Positions 12,247 to 24,600 of a DNA stretch of 64,000 nucleotides are shown here, one piece after another (within the stretch, counting starts at the first letter, position 1; every line of letters starts with the position of its first letter). The stretch lies in assembly GCA_936440205.1 (NCBI GenBank), contig OW387148.1:868001-932000 (forward strand). Direction: 5' to 3'. Origin of the DNA: Lepidonotus clava (taxonomy: Eukaryota; Annelida; Polychaeta; Phyllodocida; Polynoidae). A program made the position numbers and the translations under genes. The notes below the pieces were generated by a model, which saw only the letters and a program-made list of their open reading frames with translations, searched no databases and was not told the DNA's origin.

Positions 12247-15200
12247 TTTGAGTGGCGCCAAACGGGGCTGGTTTAGATACCGTAAACTACTAAGTTGCAG
12301 AGTGTTCCGTATGTGCCGTGAATTGTATGAAAGTTTGGAATTATTTCACGGTCCTAGGAATTTTGAAAAGTAAGAGGTTGAGTATAATCTAGAGAAAAAA
12401 CAGTTCTGTTGTAAGTGCCAACTTCGGTGCATTCAAAAGTTGCACTACTACCACTGCTTCATTAAAAAATAGATAATTTTTTTATGAAAGATAAATCAGG
12501 ACTTTAAACATAATTGGGACACGAAAAAATTCTACGATTCTTTTTAGCATTTTTATCAATTTCAATTCGCATTGATGATATAAGATAACACAAGAAAAGG
12601 GTGCACACACGATTCGTAAAGCTTGTCATGTGATTCATAACTTCATAAAACCTCATACATAAAAAGGTATGGTATGTTCAGCACTTCCAAGAAAATTCCC
12701 AGACAAATATTTCAAGTATAAAGCCAATGAACACTAAACTGATATCGACAAATATACCAATGGGAATGGTCCCTTCATGGTAGGCCCGGTTCCGCATATA
12801 AAATCACAAGGTGCTAATGCCGCATCCCGCAGGTTTAGGAATATCCCTGTACCTCAGACCCCCATACCAACATTAGTATTCGGAAGTAATGTTTTCATCT
12901 CCGCCCGTCCTGAAAACGGTTTAGAAAATCGTGCACCTGACGCAAAAAAAAAAGACCACACACACACACACAAGAAGAATTTGCTCGTTATGAGATTCAT
13001 ATAATAAACATTTAAAACAAAATGCACATGCCGGGTGCAGAGGTTTTCAAATTGTGCACAGCCAAATCATACAACTTCGAAAACTACTAAAATTAATGGT
13101 GATGCATATGGAAAGTACGGCATGTCTTGTACTCTACGATGCATTCACGAAGCCCTGTCTATTTTTGCAGAAAATTTCAAACAGTAGTCATAGTTGTCAA
13201 CATAGGAACCCTGGGAGACTACACATGGTTTATAGTTTGATGTAGCCGTTAGGTAAAGCGAAAAGATAGATTGATTAAGTAAGTGGTTTTACGGTAGTGG
13301 GGTGGCCTGCTCAGGTTCTACCGGGTTATATACTGCCTACATTCACTAACACGGCTAGTTTTTCACTACCAGGTTTCCCCACATTTAACTTAGGCTCCTA
13401 CACACGTATCTCCCGACACTACAACTCAAGCTAAGATTAAGTGGTGAAAAACAACTGTATATATTTCCCTAGGTTAACCGATGAAAAACACCACTTTATA
13501 TATTACCTAAGATTAGGAGGGAGAAAACACTTCTATATATTATGAGATTTATACCTGTTCTCTCTACTGACCGCCCTCGGTCTCCCAATCTGAAAACTTA
13601 TTTCTGTATTTTTGTCGTTCTACGTGTTTTGTATTTTTCATTCATGTCACCACTGAGATTCTTCACCCCCAGACGCTGATGCAGCTAAGCCCTATGTCAG
13701 CTTTTAAAAAACGAGTTTATCACTGTCGAATAAGGGTTAGGGCCATAGGATATCATAATCTTAGACTATAAAGGGGAGTACTGAGACAGGAAAAAAAGGA
13801 AAATATGATGACGACTTTTTTAATAGGCAGACACACATCTATACCACTCAAAGAAATCCCTGTGTTGTGCGGAGTTGCATACCGTATACACAGTTCTCAT
13901 GGTTTTACGCAGAGGTCCAGACCTAAAGGCGGATAGCCTACTATTTAATCCTGTTTATAAGTCGCAAAATAGCCTGTTCATTCCCAGCGTGAAGATGGGG
14001 CATATAGATGAGTTTACTCCGAGGTGAACATATTTCAGCGAAAATAATTGATGGTTTTAACTAACCTTGTTATTTGAAATAAGTACTTTGAGACTATAAA
14101 AGTTTATCATAAAGACATATTTTGATACTAGTGAAATGCTTTCTATCTATTCCTTTTATTTCAGTCATCAAAATAATATTACTTTATTATAGACCAATTT
14201 CCTTATGCAACATATAAATGAGGTTTTCCATCAAAGTGAAAGGAAAACTGAAACCTTACAGTTAGTTTGTGGTCTAAAACCTTATGTGGCTCTCAGAAAC
14301 ATGATTTTATGGTACATATGAATATATATGATGGACTCGTACCAATATATAAATAAACGTCATAAAAGTCATTTACCCAAAATTTGACCGTCAACATCGT
14401 TAACTGTGAAAGTCAATTTATGTTTTCGCAACACGAACTTGTCAGTCTCCCTTGTCAAACAGTTACCTCACAGCCTAAAAAATAGTAAAAGCCAGTAGTA
14501 GGTAAAAAGTTCATTTCGATGGTCAAATGTAGGCTCCAGTTACATTGGTCCTTTGGTTAAAAAACTAGCTACCCTGCGAATTCTGAAGGGTATACAGTTA
14601 CTCAGTTCTCTTTGGCCTGTTTGCACGCAGGAGACCCCTAGTGGTAATCTCAGTACCTAGCGACAGTTTTTGGAACACTTGTGTTCCCATGGAAACCAGG
14701 TCACAAGGGAAACTCTATTTTTCATTACCAAGGTCTGGAAAATCTCAATGGCCATGATGCAATAAAAACAGAATAAAGATATATTAGATAGGGTCCAAGT
14801 TATAGGTTTCTATCGAGTTTATAGCATTTGCATATAAAAATACATATACAGATATAATTACTTGTAATTCTGTTATTAGGAGGAATTGGTAAAATGGCTA
14901 ACTTAAACTGAAACTGAGGTAGGGTACTTTATACGGTCATAACTCCAGTTCTAATCCCTCTTTCTGAGAAATGTTGCCATCAATGGAAAGCCCAATTTTC
15001 ACTCTTTTCTTGCATATATAACTTTAGACATGCTCAAATGAGTGGCGTCTTGAAAGGGTTAATATGTATGTACTTGTCGTTTTAAACTGCAATCATTAGC
15101 TTATGGGAAACAACCGACGGAAAAGGGTTTAACGAGAAAAAAGAGTTCGCGAATATAATTGAAATTTTAATGAAATTATAGGACCTCTGACTTATTATTT

Positions 15201-15321
15201 GCGATATATCTCTGAGCCAAAGGTCTCTAGAATGGTCAATTCCATCAAGCTTTTTTCTATCCAATTCTATCCAACCTTTTTGCTAACTGTGTACTTAGGC
15301 CTATGCTCCCTGTCCTTTCAG
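12247..15321. other. Non-coding upstream or intronic sequence
   Basis: AT-rich sequence without a recognisable gene. It contains a plus-strand copy (12763-12860) of the interspersed repeat also seen inverted at 7440-7560, a short CA run at about 12958-12972, and three loose tandem units of about 38-40 bp at 13434-13551 that share GAAAAACA...TATATAT. It ends at the acceptor of the first recognised angiomotin exon. Confidence 0.45.
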
Positions 15322-15618
15322 AGTGTGTATGTTGCTGTGGCGGCCCTATGGTGGTGTGCGCTGAGACGTCTAACCGTCGTCGTCGCCGTCGCCGAAGTAT
15401 GCCTCAACACTCCTACTGCTACGGCACCACTCACCACCAGGACCCCCCACCACCGCACCACCACCGACAACCAGCACCACCGCACCACCTGCTGCTGAGG
15501 GACCCCCCGCCGCCCCCGCTGGTGGGGCTGCACCACCGCGACATGATGACCCAGGAGGTGCCCCCTCACCGCGACCCGCCGCCCTACCCGGGCCAGTTCA
15601 GGCCTCTCTACCAACCTG
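15322..15618 (+). CDS. Angiomotin exon, His/Pro-rich with PPPY motif
   Basis: The acceptor is CTTTCAG and the donor GTCAGT. The exon enters in phase 1 and leaves in phase 1. The translation is Arg-, His- and Pro-rich and ends HRDPPPYPGQFRPLYQPG. The PPPY is the expected WW-domain ligand of angiomotins, which supports Hippo-pathway binding. The frame stays open upstream of the acceptor for a few codons, so the exact 5' limit relies on the splice site. Opposite-strand and +1 frames across this GC-rich exon are shadows. Confidence 0.8.
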
Positions 15619-18600
15619 GTCAGTACACTTAATCAACTTTTTGGCATTTTAAATTTGCAAGGATGTAAGTTTTCAGATTTTTTTCTGATTTCAAATTTTT
15701 TCGCATCATCTCTCAATTCAAAATCAATAACTTGCATCACGTTTTATAGCATTTTCAGATCATTTCAGATTTTCTTTCTGAGGTTTCAGATTTTTTTTAT
15801 TAACCCTGACTTACATCCCTGAATTTGAATGACCAATTTTGTTAAAAGACAAGATGACATGGCACTTAATCCGTGGCTCCCCTGGTATATGTACCGATCA
15901 CAAAACTGGACTACATACAAAAATCACCTGTGTTCTATGCTAAGAATCTTTGGAATTCATTACCTACCGAACTTAGGTTGTTAGAAGAATATTCAGTATT
16001 CAAAAGTAGGAACAAACAATTGCTCGTTAATAAATATCGAGAAGTTGAAATAGCCAAATTAACTGCAGGAATTTTTGTCTAATCCATGTAGTACCACTGT
16101 AACATTGTATCATTTCATCTCATCACATCTCATTTCACCCTTTTGGTTTCCTTTTCTTAGTGTATTTTTCTGTTCATATTATTAACATCAAGATTAAAAC
16201 TATGTGAATTTCTCCTTTGGATATAATGAAGAATGAGTATACATGTAATAGATTAAGTTAAAGCTGGAGATGGGGGAAGACAGGACTTGTTCCTACCCAT
16301 CCCAGGGTAAATAAAATTGTTTAAAAAAAAAAAAAAAAAAAATCTGGGTGTATGTGTATAAGCCTCATACTGATTACAGAAGGCTCAGAAAATGCTTATG
16401 CACGTCTGGTACGAAATCTTAGCAACAAATATTGTTCCCCTCCATGAAGGATCGATAAGCATATCCATGGTGTTTTCTCCCTTGCCTTTTATCTTCTTCC
16501 TCTCTGTGACGAGGATGGTGCCTGTCGCTGATATATATACATGTATTCACGTTAGCGCGTCTGTGAGGATGTGTTGTTCATGGTTAAAATTGTGTCTTTC
16601 TGGGTATCTATATTTACTGATAATGTCAATCGGGAGAGACACATACATCAAAATTTAGTACTGTGAAATCTATCGCTTGCATTTGCCATCATGTGCTGTC
16701 GTCAGTGAGGGCATGGGTTTAGAAAATTCGGAAAGAATTCGTTTTTCAAGGCTAAGAGCACTTTTGATAATTGATGATAAGTTAATTTCTCTGTTTAAGA
16801 CATGTAATGACATAAATAAAATGAACTTTTCTTCATTGCAATCACTAAAAATCGTTGTTATTGTGCTGCAGGTTACCGCCAGAGCTATTCGGGCAGTGAG
16901 ACCAGCACGGACCTCTCACTGTCATCCACCGAGAACCTGAGCACATCCACGCGCCAGGACCCTCAGGGGGAGGAGACCACGGCCGGTGTGACTACACCGT
17001 CCATCTACGACACCAGCTGCTGGGACCACCTCCTTGGGGACGTCAACTATGGCACCCTGTCGCAGCTTGCTAACATGGCCAATGTATCCGCTGCCACTTC
17101 CGGCGTGGAGGTCAAAGCCACCAACTCGGGAACATTTTATGTTACGGGAAGCCGCCCTACGTCAGCCTCGCCCCATCAGGAGCTGCTGGCGTGGGCGGCC
17201 GGAGGAGAGATGTTGCCGCCACAGCAGCCACAACTGTCCTCGTCACCCGGTTTTTACGGTACTTCGATGTTACCTGGGAGAATGGTGGTGACAACCCCAG
17301 GAGGCCCGCAGCACTTGTACCCACCAACACTGCCACAGGCCAACTGTGCTGCGGCCTCAGGAAAGCCAACAACTGGTAGTGGGGTGAGACCCCGGAGCGC
17401 CCATGGTGCCCCGGGGCCATCCCGCGAAGAGGTTTTAAACATGGCCCCACGCCCGGCAAGTGTCAACTCGAGTCCACTGCCAGGAGTATATGCAACCTTT
17501 CCGCCCATGGAAACCACGACACCCCCACCTCGTGCTGCTACCATTTGCATGCCCACACACCCAACGAACCAAAGAAAAGCCAACAGTCGCCAGAGTAAAC
17601 CCGTGAGTTCTACTGCCGCTGCCTCCGTTTCTACGTCCGCCACTTCTGCCGCCAATGCCGCTGCCATGATGGTGGCGTCAACGATGTCCACGGGCGGTGG
17701 GACCGGCACCCCGCCCCATTTCTCCTGCTACCCACCGCCCCCTCAGTACCCCGGCGGGCCTTCAGGAGGCACGCTGGCTGCAGGGGCCATGCCACTGAGC
17801 CCTGTCACCAACGCCAACCCGATCAACAATGCCCTGACGAGAGCTGCCGTTGCTGCTGCTACATCATCGTTAAAATCTGGCAGCAGTGGCGCCCCACAGC
17901 GACCACCGCTGACCACAAAGGCATCTTCCTCGGTGCCATCCTCGTCATCGTCATCATCCAACGCCAGCCCGACCGCCAGCACGGATAGTAGTCCAGCTGT
18001 CAGTGGCACGGATAGCCCACGTGCCACTTCTGGCAGCACCAGCACGAGCCCGACCACAACGGCTGCTGCTGCCACCGGTCCGCCCGACCACGGACTGCCC
18101 GCCAACGCCTGCAGTAAGTCCACCACAGCAAAGACAACCAGTGACTACAGACATACATACTCTGACGTGCTGGATGCAACTTCGAGAAGCCAACATTCAC
18201 AACCAGATCTCTCGTGTCTCAATACTGATGCCACTTCGCCTGCGCGCCTAACACTACCGGCCGCCAACACGGCCAACAAAAGCACAGGCCCACGGACACC
18301 AAGCCCCCAGCCCACTAACGTTAAACAAGCACCCTCTCAAAAGTAAGTCAAATTGGTAATGTTATTGTTCAATGAAAACTGTTGAAAGATCAGTATACCT
18401 CCTTTAACAGTTCCCCCTGTTGACAGGACGGCAATGAATACTACATAGGACCATTGATAGGCATGTCAATTTATATTTTTTCGGAGAGTCGGAGAGAGAT
18501 AGAGAAGAAAGACGATGGATGCAACGCTTATCATCCGTTGTCCCACTGGGTCTTAATTTAATGGATTAATTCCAGGAAAATACCATATGGTCTCACTCCG

Positions 18601-21600
18601 TTCAAAACAATTTATATTTGTTGTGAATGAATATAATACATATTTCCGTTATTTAGAGGCATTTGACTCGGGTGACTGATGATCATAATGATAAGTTGCA
18701 GTAGCTCTTGTATACATCAAAGATATAGAATTGTTTATTCTCTAGGTCTGTGTATACATCACAATCTTTACCCTCAGAGGTTAACTGAGTGAATGTTGTC
18801 TTGTTAGTGGCCTGAAGAAAAAGGTGGACCTTGACCACGCGGCTATTGCCACCCGGGCCACGCAGATGGTGGAGCGCTTGTCGGAGGAGAACCGCCACCT
18901 CCGTCTGGAGCTGGAGGGCTACTGCAGAAAGGTCACCAAGTTGCAGAAGGTAAACACAGGTCTAGTGTGGGAACATATGATAGTGGTTGTATGGTATAAT
19001 AGAATACACATAAATGCTTAGCTTCTTCTACAATTGTTGTTGTCTGCAGATGATACTCTGTATAATTAGTGTTTAACTTTTGTCTTGACAGATTTGTAAT
19101 GGGTGCACACACAAAAATTTGAAAGATAAAATAATCATAGGATGCATCTCTTGTAAAGAATGCAGAACGCCTTTTAAATAATTTATTATCATTATATTCT
19201 AGGACGTAAAGATTTATTTTTATATTCTGGTATGTAAAAATGAAAGCATGATTCAGATTAATAACAATGTATAGCACTACCAGTAGAATAAATATTTTTT
19301 ATTACAGTTTGAGATCGAGATCCAGAAGGTGCACGACTCATATGAAGCGCTGGTCAAACAGTCGCAGCGCAGGGAGAGTCTCGAGAAGATCATGCGCTTC
19401 AAGCTGGAGGCTGAGGTCAGGAAACTCACCGACACCAACAAGGAACTCAAAGGTGGGAATCACAGGCCCGCAAGTTGACTTTTTGTAGCTACTTCTATTG
19501 TGGAAACTGCTAGGATAGTAGTAAACAAAACTATACGTTCTTTCATGTTTTAGAAATGCAGACATTGTCTCTAAAGTTAACCGCAAGGGAGCAAAATTGA
19601 GATATATTTTTTCATGTTGGTATTTTGCAAATTCAAAAACATTTAAAGTGTGGCTCTCTGCACTAAAAAAAACATATTGGTCTGTAACGAAGAAAAGTTT
19701 AAAGCTGCGTACATGCACTATATGCAGGGTTTTGTTGAGAATATTTCCAGCTCGGATGTGGTATCAATGATCTGTCTGACAGCAAGGTAGAAATGGAGCT
19801 TTGAACAAGGTCGGAGCGTATCTGGTCTGAGCGTTTCTGGTCTGAGCGTTTCTGGCCCTACCCACCTTTCTGTAGACACGTTGTTCGTTTGTCTTCCCAA
19901 AAGAGGAATGACTGCGTGCAATGTCTGAAATTAATTGCTTAACTTATGCGACCTCATGTTTCATAGGTTTGTTTTCTTTTTCAGACCAACTAAATAAAGC
20001 ACTCTCCCAGCTAGAACAGAAACAGGTGAGGCGTTGGTAATGCTACTCTCAATTTTTCATGGGGTTTAATTTACATCTCATGTATATATCTAAGCCAAAC
20101 CCTGGTTGCATGGTTTGTCTTTTTACACACTCTAAAAATAATTTTCTATGATAAGTCATTGCGCATATTTTCATAGCCAAGATAATCGCTGGGAAGTCTC
20201 ACTTTTCCAAGGACGTATTCGTACTTACCTTTTAAAGAACATATTATAAAAGACGTTTCAAGCCGATTGATGGTGCACCAGAAAATATTTTAGGAAGATC
20301 ACAAGGATTATTTTAAAATTGTTACACTTGATTTAGTAATAATCACGGCTAATTTCCTATACTAAACCTCTCCTCACGATCGTGTTTTCTCTTTTTACAA
20401 CAGGTTTATGACCTTAGTGACTCAGAACTGAAAAAGGAAATCCACAAGAAGGATTCAATGATTAGTAAACTCATTTCACAAAGTAAGTAGATAAAATCAT
20501 ATTTATGAGAAAATATTACGGAAAACAAAATGGTAAAGTTTGACCCAGAACTATTACAGTATAGATTCAAAATTTATCGATTTAAAAGCTAGCCTTTATG
20601 TATTTGTTTAAAACTTGAAACTTGAAAAGACTAGGTTTTAATTTTCTGGTTCGTACTTAATTACTTGGTGATATATAAACATCTACTTGGACTTGATAAA
20701 AGTAAATCCACACCCCCAGTTATGTCTGATGTAGAGAATTTATAAGCTTTAGATAGACATGTTAGAAATGACTCTGAGATTGAACCTGTTTTTACCACTG
20801 CTTACTATAACAGGGACACGGTAAGTTTGTACTATTTCAAGTTCTCCAATAAAATTCTTTTTTCAGCTAATGTAATTTTTGTTTCCTTTTAAATTTATTT
20901 TCATATCTTACGCTTATCGCTTGTTATTTTGAGATGGAAGTTAATTGATTTAAAAGTACATGTATAAATTAATGTTATAACTATTTTAACTAATCTGCTG
21001 CACACGTTATGAATCTTTATTGGATGTTAGGGTCTATTTCGAGATCAACCCAGCCAATGGAAAACTCTTAAACCCTTGTGTTCCAAACTGGCAAAATGAC
21101 TTCTACAATGTGGAAAACGCTGAAGAGATTATTGTAATTCTATCTTAATCATGCGTATTTTCATTTCATTGTAATTTCCTCGTAACTTCATTGTTGTGCT
21201 GGTGTCCAACACAATTGTCCGTTCTGACTCAGACAAGGAACTAAACGCGGCCAAAGAACGCCTGGAAATTGAGATCGCTGCGCAGCGTTCGACACTGGCT
21301 GAGCAGCGGGCTCACATTGATGTCCTAAACAACGCCATCTGTAACGCCCAGTCCCAGAGCCTCCGCCTCGAGGAGGAGGTAAGCAGCTGTCAGCTTTTGG
21401 GTGTTTTATACCAAACAATGCGGAACTAGAATAATTGATACAGTACTGTTCATAAGGATTATCGGAGAACATAGACGTGCTTGTTTGAGTAAAGCTTGTT
21501 TGAAGCATAAGCGAAAAACAAGTATAAAATGTAAACCACAGATATATTTTGGATGAAAAGCCTAACAAACAATCATAAAGAAAAAGGTATTTGGATTAAA

Positions 21601-24600
21601 GTCTACATAGGACCAATGGTGAGTGTTTTCGCCATGCAGTAGATGTACTACACTGACGGGCCTTTTGAGAATTGTTTTATTACTGACGTGTTGTGACCCT
21701 GTCATAATTGTGTGACCCTGGCTGCAGGTGGGCCGTCGGACGGCGCAGGAGGACATGGTGACCGAGCTGCAGCGGGCCGTGGGCGGTCTCCAGGTGGCCG
21801 CCGACAAAAAGGACAGTCTCCACCAGCGCCTGCTTGCCAAGCTGGAGGAGGAGATCACCAACCTCCAGGGCAGGCAGCTACAGGTACGGCTGGTTATGCC
21901 ACCCAAATTCACAAGTTACTGCTTCACTTCGCTAGTTCCCATAATGCATGATGACCAGTCGGGCACTAGAAACCAGTGAATCTTCAAAACGTTACACAGG
22001 GATTTCTTTACGACTCAATATTTAGGAATACCTAGTTGTTGCTCTCAGGCAGGTGAATCTGACGTTTTACCTGCCCGACTTAGGAATTCATCTTCCCAGG
22101 ACTTATGACTTTATGAAATAAATATTTAGGCTTCATACGAGAAATCAAGTGACCTTGGCAAAGGTTGTACCAGTCCATTCGTGCAAGGTGAATCTCAGGA
22201 TTTACCTGCCTGACCTTGTAACCTTCCCCTACCCCCCCTGAATGCGTAAGTACCGGTAGTTAGTGATGGCCACTATATACCAAGTAGTGCTTGCGTAAAA
22301 GAACCTCAGTACTAGGATTTATAAGTGACATCTTCTTCTCATTTTGCAGTCGAGCGTGGGCAGTAGCCGCACGTCCGACACGGATGAGGGCATATCCTCC
22401 GACTCGGAGCCAGCCGTCAGCGTGCAGTCCCTCATCCAGTCGCTGCGGAAAAAAGAACAGCGCATCCTCCAACTGGAGGTTGACATCGTAAAGGTACGCC
22501 TCATCACAATGAATAAGGAGAAGTTAAATGCAAAATATGACTGGTTTAAGACATATAGACGGAATCTGTGTAGAATCAGGGCATAATGACGAGATATTGA
22601 CAGTACAGTTTCCATGTGCGTGATGCTAAGTTGTTCAAATTGTGTACTTTGAATCAGGTTTTCTTTGGAGACATGACATAAAATATGTACATACAATCAA
22701 GTACATCTATATACTGAGAGAACAAAATATGGATGGCATTGCATTGATTTATGTTAATTGCATTGATAACTTTTTGGTTTATGTCCTCGTCTGTTTTCAT
22801 TTTTTCATTTCATTTCACCAAAGTGATATCTTTTGATATCAGAAATCGACAGTCGAATGGAACAGAAGATTCTACCCCATGATTGTATTTCATATCTGGA
22901 GAAAGTAGAATATAGGGGATTTCTCGGCACGGGGACAAATGTACCCGTCAGTAAAAGCACAAACTAAAAATATTGAACTTGAACATCGGTGATAACCACT
23001 CCCCAATAGCCATTAAAAGCCATAGGCAGGAAGGCAAGAAATAAATTACTGAAACATTGATAGGTGGACGTCTACCCTTGCCTGTGCTGCTATCTTCAAA
23101 TAAATAGACCTTCCTAAGCCGCGTACAGTTCTTGTTTAAGTTTTTGTAGCATATCAGTGAAATTGTAATAGAACATACAAAAGAACTAATTTTACGTGAG
23201 CAATGCATGGGTCACAAAGTGTACCTAAAAGCAAGCTTTTCCTTGTTTTTCCCTTAAATCCAGATAATATTTCACCGACACTGCCGTCTTTACTTCCTTA
23301 AAAACAATAAAGCAACGCTCAATTTTTATATGTATATATATTTGAATGTGTACAATGGAATTTTCATTGCTTTAGTTGGAGGAGCGCTACCTTGAAGAAC
23401 ACGCACTAAGACAACTGGCAGTAGATGCCGCTTCGCTGCCCAAGTAAGTGCTCTGCCAATCTTTTTTTCTTTTATATTTTTGGGATGTTCTTCTGTAGTC
23501 TTTCATGCCAAAGACTGGAAAGTCTGAACATAAAAAACTTAACATTTGAAAATATTCGTGAATTCTGAGATTTCAGCAAAGAAAACCATTTGGCATCACA
23601 ATATCAAAGAAGTTTTTGAGTGATCACCCATAAGAATCGTTTATTCAAATCACCGGGGGAAAAATCGCATTTGTATAAAACCCAGCAGATTCTTGTGGCG
23701 ATTCTGTCTTGAGGGTTGTTTTCTTAAATCCCTTGATATGTGTGCACAGTTCCCCTCATGTGCTATACGTTACGACTGTAATGAGCGATGTCATGTAGTG
23801 AATATCAGCGGTATGTTTTGGTTCACAAAGGGACGCGCGAATTGCTGCGTTGGAGCAGAACTCAACCGAAACAGGAAAGATCATCGCCGAAGCCAAGTCT
23901 GACCGACTGAAACATTTAGAAGAGCTCTATCAGGCCAACAGGAAAGTGGCAGAACTTGAGGCCAGGTAAGTGACCCCTTTACCCAACTGACGAGAGGATG
24001 GATACGCTTAGAAAACAAACAACGTAGCTGTTGTTTTATGGCGCTCGCAATACGAAACTCTATACTTTCTTGCGTAATTTGTCATAAGGCGTGGAGCCAT
24101 ACGCACCTAGATATTTGAAGGAATAAAGATACCGCCTTTCCTACATTCTCCTTTCTTTTTTAATTCAAAAAAACAAAGTCACTGGCGTGTACACTATTAA
24201 TGGTCATGTTGTTGCATCAAAGTTGAAAGACCGCTGACACCCTTTTGCCCAAGATTTCTTGTTCCCCATCCTCCCAATCCACGCTCTACCAGTAATAGGT
24301 GAAGAGTTCGGCCGCTGTGTCTCAGTCCTGGTCTTATAGCCGGGGCTGCTGTATCGGAGAACAGGTAAAAGGCGTAGGAGCAGCAGGAAAGTCATTCGTA
24401 AATAATTGCTCGAAGTTTTACCAGTGAAGGTTCTCTCAAGGTCGTTGTGTATTATTTTTCGACATTAGTAATACTAAAAACCTGATAGCAGTTTGTAATA
24501 GTGCCTGTTGCAAAGTCTTAGTAGCAAAGAAATTATCAGCGACTTTGAGGAAGACTAAACTGAGATTCACAGGCCTACCTGCATGTACACAATGAAGACA

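Noticed and set aside
17157-18251. Several open frames overlapping the large angiomotin exon
   Set aside because: High GC content keeps alternative frames open. The angiomotin frame is supported by splice phases and by its neighbours.
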